From NORP259 sp041398705 (GTDB lineage Bacteria > Planctomycetota > UBA1135 > GCA-002686595), in contig JAWKUI010000003.1 of assembly GCA_041398705.1 (NCBI GenBank), positions 62,001 through 126,000 on the forward strand: a stretch of 64,000 nt of DNA, in the 5' to 3' direction. The notes beneath the pieces are model-generated. The model had not been told where the DNA came from and ran no database searches. It saw only the letters and a list, made by a program, of their open reading frames with translations. A program made the position numbers and the translations under genes. Positions 16,767 through 25,917 of this stretch are shown piece after piece (position 1 is the stretch's first letter; each line of letters begins with the position of its first letter).

Positions 16767-19700
16767 GCGCTTCGTCCTTCGATCGCGCGGCCGAGATCTT
16801 CGAGGCGCTGGAGACCCTGCCGGCGGCAATGCGCGCGGCGGAGGCCCGTCGCCTGTCCAGCGATGATCCCGAGGTGCTCAGCTTCGTGATTGCGATGCTC
16901 GCCGGTGAGGAGAACAGCAACGGTGCGCTCGATACGCCTGTTGCGCAACTCGGCGAGATCGACCGGGCCACCCCGCTCGACAGCTCGACACCGGTGGGGC
17001 CGTACACCATCGTCGGATTGCTTGGCGAAGGCGGTATGGGCGTGGTGTACGAAGCGCGCCAGCACAACCCCGCGCGCAACGTGGCGCTCAAGCTGCTGCG
17101 CGGCGGTTTGCTGCAACCGGAACTGCGCAAGCGTTTCGAGCAGGAGGCGCGTGTGCTCGGCACGTTGAACCACCCGGGCATCGCCCAGGTGTTCGAGGCG
17201 GGCGTGGCCCAGGTCGGCGGCGTCGAGCAGCCGTACATCGCCATGGAACGCGTGTACGGCCTGCCCCTCGACCAATACGCCAACCACCACAAGCTCGACC
17301 GGGATGCGCGCCTGCAGTTGTTCGTGCGGCTTTGTGATGCCGTCGAACATGCGCACGGCAAGGGCATCGTGCACCGCGACCTGAAACCCGGCAACGTGAT
17401 CGTGGGGGATGGGGCGGCGGTCAAAGTGCTCGATTTCGGCATCGCGCGCATCACCGACGCCGAAACCCTGACGATGGGCGGGCAAACGGGTACGGGGCAA
17501 GTGATGGGTACCCTGCCGTACATGAGTCCCGAGCAGGTGCGCATCGGCAGCGAGCCGATCAGCGCGCGCAGCGATGTGTATTCGCTCGGCGTGATCTTGT
17601 ACGAAATGCTGGTGGGGCATCGGCCGATCGCGATCGCCGGATGCAGCCTGCCCGAGGCGGCGCGGCGCATCGTCGAGGAAGAACCGACGCACCTGGGTAG
17701 CATCGATCGCCGCCTGCGTGGGGACCTCGAGACCATCTGCGCGACGGCGATGGACAAGGAGCCGCGGCGCCGGTACGCGGACGCGGGGCAATTGGCGGAG
17801 GACCTGCGCCGTCACCTGAGCGACCAGCCGATCCTCGCACGCCGGCCGAGCCGACTCTACCAGATCGCCAAGTACGTGCGGCGCAACCGTTGGTTCGTGA
17901 CCGGCGCGTCGCTCGTTGTGGCGGTGAGTCTGGCCTTCGCCGTCTCGATGGCCGTGCAGGCCAAGCGCCTGGAAGCGGAACGCGACCTCGCGAACCGCAA
18001 GACCCAAGTTTCCCGCGAGGTGGCCGATTTCCTCGTGGAACTGTTCCGCGTTTCGCAACCCGAAGAGGTGCGCAGCGAGCAGCTCAGCGCCCGGGAAGTG
18101 CTCGACGTGGGTGCCAAACGCATCGCGAGCAACCTGACGGCGGATCCGGCTTTGCGCTCGGAGTTGTTGCTCGTGATGGGGCGCACGTACCTGGCCTTGG
18201 GCCTTTCGAAGCAGGCAAAGCCCCTGCTCGATGAGGCTTTGGCCTTGCGCACCGACAATGGGCTGGGTGAAGAGGCGATCGCCGAGGTGCAGTTGGTGCG
18301 CAGTTCGGTGCTCGGATACGAAGGCGAACTGGAGCAGGTCGAACGCCTGTTGCGCGAGCAGCTCGCCAACCTCAAGAGCCGCGAGTTGCGCTCGCCGGGC
18401 CTACAATTCCAATTGGAAAAGGCCGTGGCCGATTCCCTCGTCGAACTCGGGCGCTATGAGGAATCCCTGGCCATTCTCGATCGCCTGGTGGAGCAGGGCT
18501 CCACGATGGAAGAGAAATATGATGCCCTTGTCGCGCGCGGCCGTGCGCAGTTGGACGGGGGGCACTTGGAGGCGGCGGAGAAGGATCTGCTCGAGGCCCA
18601 GCAATTGGGCAAGGACAAGTACAGCGAGACCCACACCAACGACTTGAACCTGCGCCGCATCCTGGCGCGCGTGTACAAGGCGATGGGGCGTTTCGAGGAG
18701 AGCGCCACGATCTTGAAGCGCGTGCTCGAGCTCGACCGCGAGCTGTATGGGGAGAACCACCCGGAGGTGGATGCGGACCTGTACTTCCTCGCGAGTGCCC
18801 TTTCGGATTGGGGCAAACTGGACGAGGCCTTGGAGATGTTCCAGTTCGTGCTCGAGCGGGACCGCAAGAACTACGGGGAGCACCCCTACACGGCTTTGGA
18901 CATCACCGAATTGGCGACGATGTACAACCGCAAGGGGGAGCTGGAGCGCGCCTGGGAGCTGTTCCAGGAGGGCTTCGCCATGCAGCAGCGGGTGTATCCG
19001 CCCGACCACCCCGAAATCGCAACCACGATGAGCAAGATGGCTACCAACTGCCTGCGTCGCAACCGCATCGACGAGGCGCTTGATTGGTGCCAGCAGGCTC
19101 TGGCGATCCGCCTGAAGAACCACCCGGCGGATCACCTCGATGTGCTTTCCAGCCAGGCGGACCTTGGGGTGCTACTCGGGCAGAAGGGACGTTACGTGGA
19201 AGCCGAGGAACTGCTCCGCAAGGTGGTTGCGGGGCGCCAGGCGAGCTATCCCGGCGATCATCCCACGGTGGCGATCGGCATTCTCTCGCTGGCGGTGAAT
19301 CTGAAGCGCCAAGGCCGCGCCGAAGAAGCCGAAGTGGAGGCGCGCAAGGCCCTGGCGATGGCGGAGGCGACCCTGCCGACCGAACACTCGACGGTGAACT
19401 ATGCGCGTTACTTCCTGGGGGACATCCTCACGGACTTGCGGCCGGGGCAGGAGGCTTTGGACATGCTGCGGACCGCGCTTAAGTACCGCCAGTTGGAGGT
19501 GGTCGAGGGCAGCGACTTGATCGAAGGCACGCGCCTGCGCATCGCCGAGTGCCTGGCGGCTTTGGGCCGTTTCGATGAGGCAGAGCCGGACTTCCTCTTG
19601 GCGATCGACCGCACGCGGGAGTTCGGCGGGGCGGATCCGGGGCAGGCGGACCGCTACTGCAAGCGGTACATCCAGGCTTGCGAGAAGGCGGGGCGTGCGC

Positions 19701-19795
19701 CGAAGCGCGAGTTGCTGCAGCCGGAGGTTCCCCAGGAGGTTGGGGGGGCGCCGGCCGGGGACGAAGGGGCGGCGAGCTCGGGTTCGGGCGACTGA
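16763..19795 (+). CDS. Membrane Ser/Thr protein kinase with extracytoplasmic TPR repeats
   Basis: A 1010-residue Hanks-type kinase. Glycine loop GEGGMG is at 88-93, Lys110 in VALKLL, HRDLKPGN at 204-211, DFG at 224-226 and a SPEQ activation-loop motif at 255-258, all intact. One transmembrane helix (about 378-400) separates it from a long C-terminal region of TPR repeats (about 430-990). These TPR units recur as A-x-x-L-x-x-A-L-x-x (for example LDEALEMFQFVLER and IDEALDWCQQALAI), the usual protein-binding scaffold. The ATG overlaps the sigma stop, so kinase and sigma form one signalling unit: the TPR domain probably senses a partner and the kinase modifies the sigma factor. Confidence 0.93.
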   Translation: MSASSFDRAAEIFEALETLPAAMRAAEARRLSSDDPEVLSFVIAMLAGEENSNGALDTPVAQLGEIDRATPLDSSTPVGPYTIVGLLGEGGMGVVYEARQHNPARNVALKLLRGGLLQPELRKRFEQEARVLGTLNHPGIAQVFEAGVAQVGGVEQPYIAMERVYGLPLDQYANHHKLDRDARLQLFVRLCDAVEHAHGKGIVHRDLKPGNVIVGDGAAVKVLDFGIARITDAETLTMGGQTGTGQVMGTLPYMSPEQVRIGSEPISARSDVYSLGVILYEMLVGHRPIAIAGCSLPEAARRIVEEEPTHLGSIDRRLRGDLETICATAMDKEPRRRYADAGQLAEDLRRHLSDQPILARRPSRLYQIAKYVRRNRWFVTGASLVVAVSLAFAVSMAVQAKRLEAERDLANRKTQVSREVADFLVELFRVSQPEEVRSEQLSAREVLDVGAKRIASNLTADPALRSELLLVMGRTYLALGLSKQAKPLLDEALALRTDNGLGEEAIAEVQLVRSSVLGYEGELEQVERLLREQLANLKSRELRSPGLQFQLEKAVADSLVELGRYEESLAILDRLVEQGSTMEEKYDALVARGRAQLDGGHLEAAEKDLLEAQQLGKDKYSETHTNDLNLRRILARVYKAMGRFEESATILKRVLELDRELYGENHPEVDADLYFLASALSDWGKLDEALEMFQFVLERDRKNYGEHPYTALDITELATMYNRKGELERAWELFQEGFAMQQRVYPPDHPEIATTMSKMATNCLRRNRIDEALDWCQQALAIRLKNHPADHLDVLSSQADLGVLLGQKGRYVEAEELLRKVVAGRQASYPGDHPTVAIGILSLAVNLKRQGRAEEAEVEARKALAMAEATLPTEHSTVNYARYFLGDILTDLRPGQEALDMLRTALKYRQLEVVEGSDLIEGTRLRIAECLAALGRFDEAEPDFLLAIDRTREFGGADPGQADRYCKRYIQACEKAGRAPKRELLQPEVPQEVGGAPAGDEGAASSGSGD

Positions 19796-20157
19796 GCGGA
19801 TCCCTGGGACTCAAGGTGGGGGGAGGTCCCCAAGCGCAGTCCTACCAGAGCCAAAGACGATCCTTGTTTGAGGCTTGGATCGGTCCGTTCCTTTGGCAGG
19901 CCTACAGTTATACCTCCCCCCGATTCTTGAGAAGGGCAGCGGGGGGCTTCCGGTGCGAGCAACTCCGCACGTAGGCCGCCGGGTCATGGGTTCCGGCGTG
20001 AGGCCTGCGCAGTCGGCGGAGGCCCCCCACTGGAGGACCACGCGACGTTTGACCGGGCGTTGGATCACGAATCCGAAAGAAAATTGCGGAATCCTTCCCT
20101 GGGGGCTCCAGGAGAAGGATTCCACGCGGATTCGACCGGAAAAAGCCCGGCGTGTCC
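19796..20157. other. Convergent intergenic region without a recognisable gene
   Basis: 362 bp between the stops of the kinase (plus) and the MerR gene (minus). It is GC-rich with runs of G and C and short open frames lacking start signals. No tRNA cloverleaf, intrinsic terminator with a T-run, or conserved protein segment could be seen. Confidence 0.4.
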
Positions 20158-20892
20158 CTACCTCTCGGCCCAAGAACGCATGGCCTTGGCCAGCCATTCC
20201 GTGCTGCCGGGGTGCACGCCGTCGTAGTGCTCCCGGAAGCGCGGATCCGACAGGTACAGCTCGGCCAGACCGACATAGGCCTCCAGCTCCGCCGGCCAGG
20301 CGCGCCGCACCCAGGCATGGTGCCGCTCGACCAGGCTCCGGGCCGCATCCCCCTCGGGATCCCAACCCTCCCGGCACGCCGCGCCGATCGCCTCGCGCAG
20401 GTCCTCCGCCTCCCGCCGGAACTCCGCCGCCCCGCCCGCCTCGATGCGCCGCCGGGACGCCTCGAATTGCCCGTCACCCCAGCGCCGGTCCACCTCGCGG
20501 TTCCATTGCTCCTCGGTACCTGCGGGCAGACCCGCGAACATATCCTCGTCCTTCATCGTTTCACCTCCTTCCAGTTCTTCCAACGTCCGTTCCAGCGTGC
20601 GCAAGAGGGCCCGGTCCGCCTGCAAACGTTCCCGCACCAGATCCCGCTGCCGCCGCAAGGCCTGCCCGCGATCCATCCCCGGGTCGTCCAGCAACGCCTT
20701 CACCTCAGCCAACGAGAAACCCAAGCCGCGGTAAACCAGGATTTGCTGCAACCGCAGCAAATGCACACGGTCATACAGGCGATACCCGTTGCCCGGATCC
20801 ACCAGGGGCACGAGCAACCCGATCGCATGGTAGTGATGCAATGTCCGAACACTCACCCCGGCCAACTCGGCCACCTGCTGCACGCTTTTCAT
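20158..20892 (-). CDS. MerR-family regulator with TipAS-type ligand domain
   Basis: A 244-residue regulator. The N-terminal winged HTH starts immediately (VQQVAELAGVSVRTLHHYHA, then GLLVPLVDPGNGYRLY), followed by a long dimerisation helix. The C-terminal half (about 120-240) matches the TipAS antibiotic-recognition fold, including the family's LYLSDPRFREHYD and PGSTEWLAKAM segments. TipA-type proteins bind thiopeptides or other hydrophobic drugs and activate promoters with over-long spacers. ATG 20892 is preferred over an upstream frame start because the latter lies inside the promoter spacer. The gene's own promoter has the MerR layout (see 20899-20929). No obvious resistance gene is adjacent, so other targets are likely elsewhere. 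Confidence 0.9.
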   Translation of the reverse strand: MKSVQQVAELAGVSVRTLHHYHAIGLLVPLVDPGNGYRLYDRVHLLRLQQILVYRGLGFSLAEVKALLDDPGMDRGQALRRQRDLVRERLQADRALLRTLERTLEELEGGETMKDEDMFAGLPAGTEEQWNREVDRRWGDGQFEASRRRIEAGGAAEFRREAEDLREAIGAACREGWDPEGDAARSLVERHHAWVRRAWPAELEAYVGLAELYLSDPRFREHYDGVHPGSTEWLAKAMRSWAER

Positions 20893-20898
20893 GGCCCC

Positions 20899-20929
20899 CT
20901 TATCCAGGCTCACGCTGCGTGAGGGTCAA
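20899..20929 (-). promoter_or_regulatory. MerR-type autoregulated promoter with 19-bp spacer
   Basis: On the minus strand, TTGACC (20929-20924) and GATAAG (20904-20899) are separated by exactly 19 bp. Inside the spacer is a perfect 7-bp inverted repeat with one central base, CTCACGCTGCGTGAG on the plus strand (20909-20923). MerR-family activators bind such a dyad and untwist an over-long 19-20 bp spacer. The -10 box ends six nucleotides before ATG 20892, so transcription would begin at or next to the start codon. Confidence 0.8.
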
Positions 20930-20957
20930 GGGGCCAATTCGGAAATCCGACCGATTC

Positions 20958-23252
20958 CTAGGGATCGAGGCGGGTTTCCCCTGGGCCGACGGGAATCACG
21001 AGGGTCTGCTCGTCGGCGCTTGTTACGTAGGGCAGACGCGAGACGTGCACGGCGTCGACCGTTTGGCCGGGTGGATTCAGGATCAGGATTTCCTGGTATT
21101 CCGGAATTCCTGGACCGGGGGAGCGCAGGGCCTTGCAGGGGATTCCGGATCGCTGGCATTCATTGATGCGGAAGCGGGGCTCGCCGGATTCGTGCAGCGG
21201 GATCAGGACGTGTTGGACCTCCATTGGAATGGCGGGAATCGAAACGAAGGTGGTCGTGGCGGCGGAGACCTCGACCACGCCATGCCAGAAGTCCCAGGGA
21301 TCGCCGCCGGCGGCATCGAGCTTCAGCTCGAGGGGGACGCCGTGCTCGACCTCAGCGAAGAATGCGGTGTGCTTGTCTGTCCAACGCGCATGGAGCCATC
21401 GTCCCTGGCTGACCTGCAGCGTCATGCGAACGTACTCGCTGGGGTTGCCAGGCATGGTGCGCAAGTCCACTTGCACCGCCCCGCAGGACGCCAGGCGGAT
21501 CTGGTGTTCGGTGGCTCCCCGGGGAGCCAGATGGCCATCGACAACGGTGGCGGCGGGGGCGTCGGTGGAGAGCTCGACAGCGCCGGAATGGAACCACCCG
21601 TGGATCTCATAGCGTCCATCCGGGCCCGAGCGGGCACTCCAGGATCGATTCGCCTCGAACCCTTGCTCCTTGAAGTTCAAATCGGGTTCGGGGAATTCTC
21701 CTTCATGTCCGCCCGGCCTGGCCGCGACCCAACATTCGACGGGAGCACCGTCCGCGTCCACAACCCTTCCGGAAACCAGCAACGGCATCGGCTGCAGGGT
21801 GAGGTCGCCCAGGTCCAGAACCTCAGGTCCGCCCCGCGCCAGTCTTGGCGTGAGAACAAAGTGCTCCGCACCCCCCGAAGGGGGATCGCTGAAGACCCAT
21901 TGGGGCCAGAGCCTTTGCCCGGACACCAGGTCGCCGATGGGATCCAAGGGGACCGACAAGCGGCCCGCCGCATCCGTCTGCACGGTCAAGATGCGCGTCC
22001 ACTGCGCGGCCAGGCCGTGCAGCCAGTCTTCGCTGATGCCCATCCAGAGGATCCGATGGGCGGCAGGACGTCCCTTCTCATCCAGAATCCGAGCAGTGGC
22101 GGTGCGGCTCGCTCCATACTCCTCGAGCACCACCTCGAGCGACTCGCCCGCGGCGCTCGGGCCGGAGATGGGTGTGTTCGACAAGAGTCGATCGTTCTCG
22201 TCCCACCAGCGCAATTCGAGTGGCATGCCGACTTCGACCCAATCCCAGGTGGGCAGTGGATCCCCAGCCTGGATGCGCTGGCAAGGTTGCCGCAGTCCCG
22301 AGTTGTCTATGTGTAGGTCGAAGTTCTCCCCCTCCCGGGCGAGGGCGAACCGCCCTGCCGTCACGGGATTGCCGCGGTCGGTAGTCGGCGCCACGCGCAC
22401 GGAGCCGGTGGGGGGCAAGTGCAAGGTGCACGCAGCTGTGCCCTCGCGGGGTACTTCGAGGGTCACATCTCGCGCGAACACGCCGGGTACCTCGACTCTG
22501 CATTTTCCTTGGGCCCGTTTGCCCGGATTGAGAACATCAGAGGCGATTCGCGCCGGTTCCCCCGCCGGTCCCGTCTGACCCGTACTCAACCATGACGAGG
22601 TACGGGAACCCAACCCGAGCGTCACCGGGCAATTCGCGGCGGCCGTTCCATCCGCCTTGAGTACGGTAACGGCGAGTTCCCCTGGAACCCGGACCCGCAG
22701 GGTGCAAGGACCACGATTTTTGGCGCGAGCCTGCCACAACCGCCCATCGCGTTCCATGCGGGCGATCAGGGTGCGTTCTGGCAGGATCCAGGGCACACGC
22801 ACTTCTCCATGGACATCCGTCTTGAAGGCCCGGCCAAAGCGTCGCGCAAAGTCCTCGTAGGGCAGTCCCTCCCTCCAAGCATCCCAGGCCTGCGGTGGAA
22901 GATCGAACCAACCGTCGAGATCGAGAACGAGAGCGCCCACCGCCGGCGCACCCGTGTCGTCGAACACGACACGCACGACGCAACCTTTCGGTGGACTGGG
23001 GTGAACTTGCAAGCCTTCGAACAACCCTCGCGGGCCGTTCTCAGCGGCTGGCAGGGACTGGAGTACGCTTCCACGTGGGTGTTCCCCGGGACCATCTCCC
23101 GGGCTGGCCCGCATCGTCACTTCCGCTCCAGGTTCGATGCCGTACGAGGATCGAGCCAGCGGTTCGGATCCCGCTAGTCCCCAACTGCCTCGGGCGGCCC
23201 ACCACGCGAGGATCAGCAATGGCAGCAAGAGCAGGAGCCAGGTCTTTTTCAC
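20958..23252 (-). CDS. Large exported beta-repeat protein (paralogue of the 23366 gene)
   Basis: A 764-residue protein with an N-terminal signal anchor right after the GTG start (LLLLLPLLILAWWAA). The rest is a chain of beta-sandwich, carboxypeptidase-regulatory-like units, for example VVRVVFDDTGAPAVGALVLD near residue 90 and later GPDGRYEIHGWFHSGAVEL. It shares domain order and short motifs with the neighbouring 23366-25750 gene (VRVVF-x-DT-x-APA), so the two arose by duplication. Both lie on the same strand 113 bp apart. No enzymatic motif is visible. Probably a cell-surface or periplasmic structural or adhesive protein. Confidence 0.75.
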   Translation of the reverse strand: MKKTWLLLLLPLLILAWWAARGSWGLAGSEPLARSSYGIEPGAEVTMRASPGDGPGEHPRGSVLQSLPAAENGPRGLFEGLQVHPSPPKGCVVRVVFDDTGAPAVGALVLDLDGWFDLPPQAWDAWREGLPYEDFARRFGRAFKTDVHGEVRVPWILPERTLIARMERDGRLWQARAKNRGPCTLRVRVPGELAVTVLKADGTAAANCPVTLGLGSRTSSWLSTGQTGPAGEPARIASDVLNPGKRAQGKCRVEVPGVFARDVTLEVPREGTAACTLHLPPTGSVRVAPTTDRGNPVTAGRFALAREGENFDLHIDNSGLRQPCQRIQAGDPLPTWDWVEVGMPLELRWWDENDRLLSNTPISGPSAAGESLEVVLEEYGASRTATARILDEKGRPAAHRILWMGISEDWLHGLAAQWTRILTVQTDAAGRLSVPLDPIGDLVSGQRLWPQWVFSDPPSGGAEHFVLTPRLARGGPEVLDLGDLTLQPMPLLVSGRVVDADGAPVECWVAARPGGHEGEFPEPDLNFKEQGFEANRSWSARSGPDGRYEIHGWFHSGAVELSTDAPAATVVDGHLAPRGATEHQIRLASCGAVQVDLRTMPGNPSEYVRMTLQVSQGRWLHARWTDKHTAFFAEVEHGVPLELKLDAAGGDPWDFWHGVVEVSAATTTFVSIPAIPMEVQHVLIPLHESGEPRFRINECQRSGIPCKALRSPGPGIPEYQEILILNPPGQTVDAVHVSRLPYVTSADEQTLVIPVGPGETRLDP

Positions 23253-23365
23253 GATACGAGAACGCGGGTCAGTCTTTTGGGTTCATCGGTGTGGCGTTCC
23301 TGTCCGATCTTGCCAGGCGAAGGTACCTTGCCAGCCCCCCGCAGAATGCGGTAATGGAAGGAGAC

Positions 23366-25750
23366 TCACTCTGGTCGGATGATCAGTCCAGGAGCAAGAT
23401 CTTTGGTGAAGGACTTGCGCCTGCGGGTAGCAGGGTCGAGCAGGGTATAGCGGACTTGGTCGGGAAGTTGACCCTTGGGTGTGATTACGGTGACTCGCCT
23501 TGTTTCGGCGGGCAAGGGTTCCCGGCTAGTGGCCACTTGCACCGCGTTTCCGTTGCGCAGGTATTCCAGATTGGAGATCTGGGGGTCGTCTGGAGCTCCC
23601 CGTTCCCAAAGGAACGTAACCGTCTCGAATTCACCGTCAAAGCGGGCACCTTCCAATTCGAGTGCTTGGCCGGGCCGAACTTGGACGAGGCGCGAATCTA
23701 GCACTTCAGGCGTGGAACCGCGTAGTCGGGTCGTCAGGGTGTAGGCACCTGGGCTGATATCCTTGAAGTGCGCCAACTGGTCGGCCTGCCAGAGCGGCAC
23801 CATCCTCAACTCGTCATCCAGTTGCAGCGAAACTTCGAGGTAGTCGGCGGGTCGAGCGGGCAAGTGACCAAAGTGCACGGTCAGTTGCGCCGCTTGGGTG
23901 GCTTGCACGATCACATCCGTACTTCCGAGTGGCCAAGTCCGGACTTCATCGACTCGGATGCCCGCTGATTGGATGGAAAGGCCGACTTCTGGATAGGTAC
24001 ACGTGCCGCGGATCTCGAAATGCCCATCTGGGCCCGCAGTGTCCCGGAAGGGGCGATCGGCATCGAAACTGCTGCAGTAAGAAGCGGAATCTTGCGGCTG
24101 GCTCCCTGTATCTGACTTCGTAAACGAGTCCAATCCCCGGTCCGGTCCGCCCTGGTCGAACTGCAACGATACTTCGCAGGCAATTGGATTCCCGCCGGGG
24201 TCTACGACGTATCCAGCGAGCAGGACGGGTTGAGGGTGCAGCACCACGGAGCCCAGGTCGACGATTCCCGCGGCGGCGGTGCCCCGAGCCGGTGGCACCA
24301 CGCGTGCGATCCGCTCGTGGCCGTACTCCGGGGTTGTGCTGACGATCAACGCCTTCGGGGGGAGCCTGTTCCCGGTGGGACTCACGATTGCGTCCAAGTC
24401 GATGGAGAGTCGTCCAGTCCCATCGGTTCGCTGTCGATCGGGTGAATACCAACGGTGCCGGAATTCTGAGGCCAGGGTGAGTTCCTGGTCGACGAGTGCC
24501 GTTCCGTCGGGGTTGAGAACCAACAATGTCCCGGTGAGTTGGGGGCGGTGGGATTCGAGCATCACATCGACGGAATCCGGAGCTTCCTTGGGTATGTCGA
24601 CTTGAGCGCGGCCGAGCAGTCGGCCCGAGTCACTCCACCATAGAATCCAAACACTTTGTCCCTTTCCGACCCACTGAGCTGTCCCATTGGAGTTGAGGGC
24701 TCCGAGGTCCACGTGGACTTCCCCAGGTACATCCGAATTCGGGTAGGTAGGGGAGTCTCCAGGTGCCGTCGTGCGGAATTGAAGTTTGCCTTCAACCACT
24801 GGGCGCCTGGTCGAGTCTTGGGCCGCTACCCGGATTTCTGTGGCTTCCGGTAGACAAAGTTCGTGGTGGGTCGGCGCCGGAGCGAGACCATCGACTTCTT
24901 GGCGGATCTTGATGGGAAACAGTCCTTCGACCTGAATCGATAAGACCATCCTACCGAGGATGGTTTCTGGATTCAAAAGCGCGGTGCTACGCAGGGAATT
25001 GCGCAAGTAGGCGGCTTCACCCGATTCCCCAGTGGATTGGAGGTCTAGAACCTGAACGAGTCCGTTTTCGCTCCATTCTTTGTTCCGCCTTGGAGTCATG
25101 GCCAGCGATACCGGGACTCCGCCGAGGACCTCTCCGCTGGCGCTCAGGACCCGGACGTGAAACCCTTGGGGCTGTTGCAGGGGGAGTATCAGGGGGCGCG
25201 GATTGATATCTGCAACTTGGAGGGTTCCAACGTACTCAGTGCCTTGGAACTTGGTTTCCACGGCAAGTATGCCCCGGAAAGGATCCCAATCCGGGTGCAC
25301 GATTCCATTGGAATCGGCGCGGTAGGGAGTGCCTATCGTACAGACCACGTGGCCGATGTCGGCCTTGGGTCGATGGATGCCGCGCTTCCTGAGAGCCAAC
25401 ATCTGGCTATCGGATAGCGTCCAAACGGTGACGCCTGCTGCAGGGGCATTGGTGTCCGCAAACACCACCCGCACACCTTCCTTGTCTGGGTTGGGCTGGG
25501 CGAACGGCAAGTCCAACTCCTCGGCCTCCGTGGGGGCAGCGCTCGGTGGCACCGCAACCTCGGTGCGCTCCGGAAGTTCGGGGGCTTGAGCAGATTCCCG
25601 GAGGGAGATTCCCATGTCCCGAGAGCCGGCAGCGTTGGTGATCGCAGGAGCCAGGGCGTCGGATGTGCGGATCCTGCTGCCCTTCCAGGCGGAAACAAGG
25701 ACATAGACGAGCAACCCAAGCAGAATCAAAATCGAAAGGTGGCGACTCAT
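23366..25750 (-). CDS. Large exported beta-repeat protein (paralogue of the 20958 gene)
   Basis: A 794-residue protein with an N-terminal signal anchor (ILILLGLLVYVLVSAW). Start: ATG 25750; a GTG nine bases upstream is also possible and neither has a Shine-Dalgarno sequence. The body consists of beta-sandwich repeats similar to those of the downstream gene, starting with VRVVFADTNAPAAGVTV and including AAGIVDLGSVVLHPQP and GPDGHFEIRGTCTYPEVGL. GC content looks somewhat lower than in neighbouring genes. The role is unknown; duplication with its neighbour suggests a variable surface component. Confidence 0.75.
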   Translation of the reverse strand: MSRHLSILILLGLLVYVLVSAWKGSRIRTSDALAPAITNAAGSRDMGISLRESAQAPELPERTEVAVPPSAAPTEAEELDLPFAQPNPDKEGVRVVFADTNAPAAGVTVWTLSDSQMLALRKRGIHRPKADIGHVVCTIGTPYRADSNGIVHPDWDPFRGILAVETKFQGTEYVGTLQVADINPRPLILPLQQPQGFHVRVLSASGEVLGGVPVSLAMTPRRNKEWSENGLVQVLDLQSTGESGEAAYLRNSLRSTALLNPETILGRMVLSIQVEGLFPIKIRQEVDGLAPAPTHHELCLPEATEIRVAAQDSTRRPVVEGKLQFRTTAPGDSPTYPNSDVPGEVHVDLGALNSNGTAQWVGKGQSVWILWWSDSGRLLGRAQVDIPKEAPDSVDVMLESHRPQLTGTLLVLNPDGTALVDQELTLASEFRHRWYSPDRQRTDGTGRLSIDLDAIVSPTGNRLPPKALIVSTTPEYGHERIARVVPPARGTAAAGIVDLGSVVLHPQPVLLAGYVVDPGGNPIACEVSLQFDQGGPDRGLDSFTKSDTGSQPQDSASYCSSFDADRPFRDTAGPDGHFEIRGTCTYPEVGLSIQSAGIRVDEVRTWPLGSTDVIVQATQAAQLTVHFGHLPARPADYLEVSLQLDDELRMVPLWQADQLAHFKDISPGAYTLTTRLRGSTPEVLDSRLVQVRPGQALELEGARFDGEFETVTFLWERGAPDDPQISNLEYLRNGNAVQVATSREPLPAETRRVTVITPKGQLPDQVRYTLLDPATRRRKSFTKDLAPGLIIRPE

Positions 25751-25917
25751 GGTGTGCACGCAAGTAGAAATGAAGGTGGGTTCAGCATAGCGCCAGTCCG
25801 GAATCTCGGTCGATTTTCCGGAGACCGCAGGGAATCGGGGGCACCCGATGCCGCCACGCTGGCATTTTGGGATGCGGCCGCTTGCCCAGGCGCAGCTCAG
25901 GTCCTAAATCGGAGGAC

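Noticed and set aside
14700..16829. Long open frame on the minus strand across the iminopeptidase and ECF sigma genes
   Set aside because: It is the mirror of two genes with clear catalytic or DNA-binding motifs; its protein is Arg/Gly/Pro-rich with no domain, as expected from high-GC antisense.
19796..20157. Possible small RNA or tRNA in the convergent gap
   Set aside because: No cloverleaf, no T-run terminator and no clear promoter could be found.
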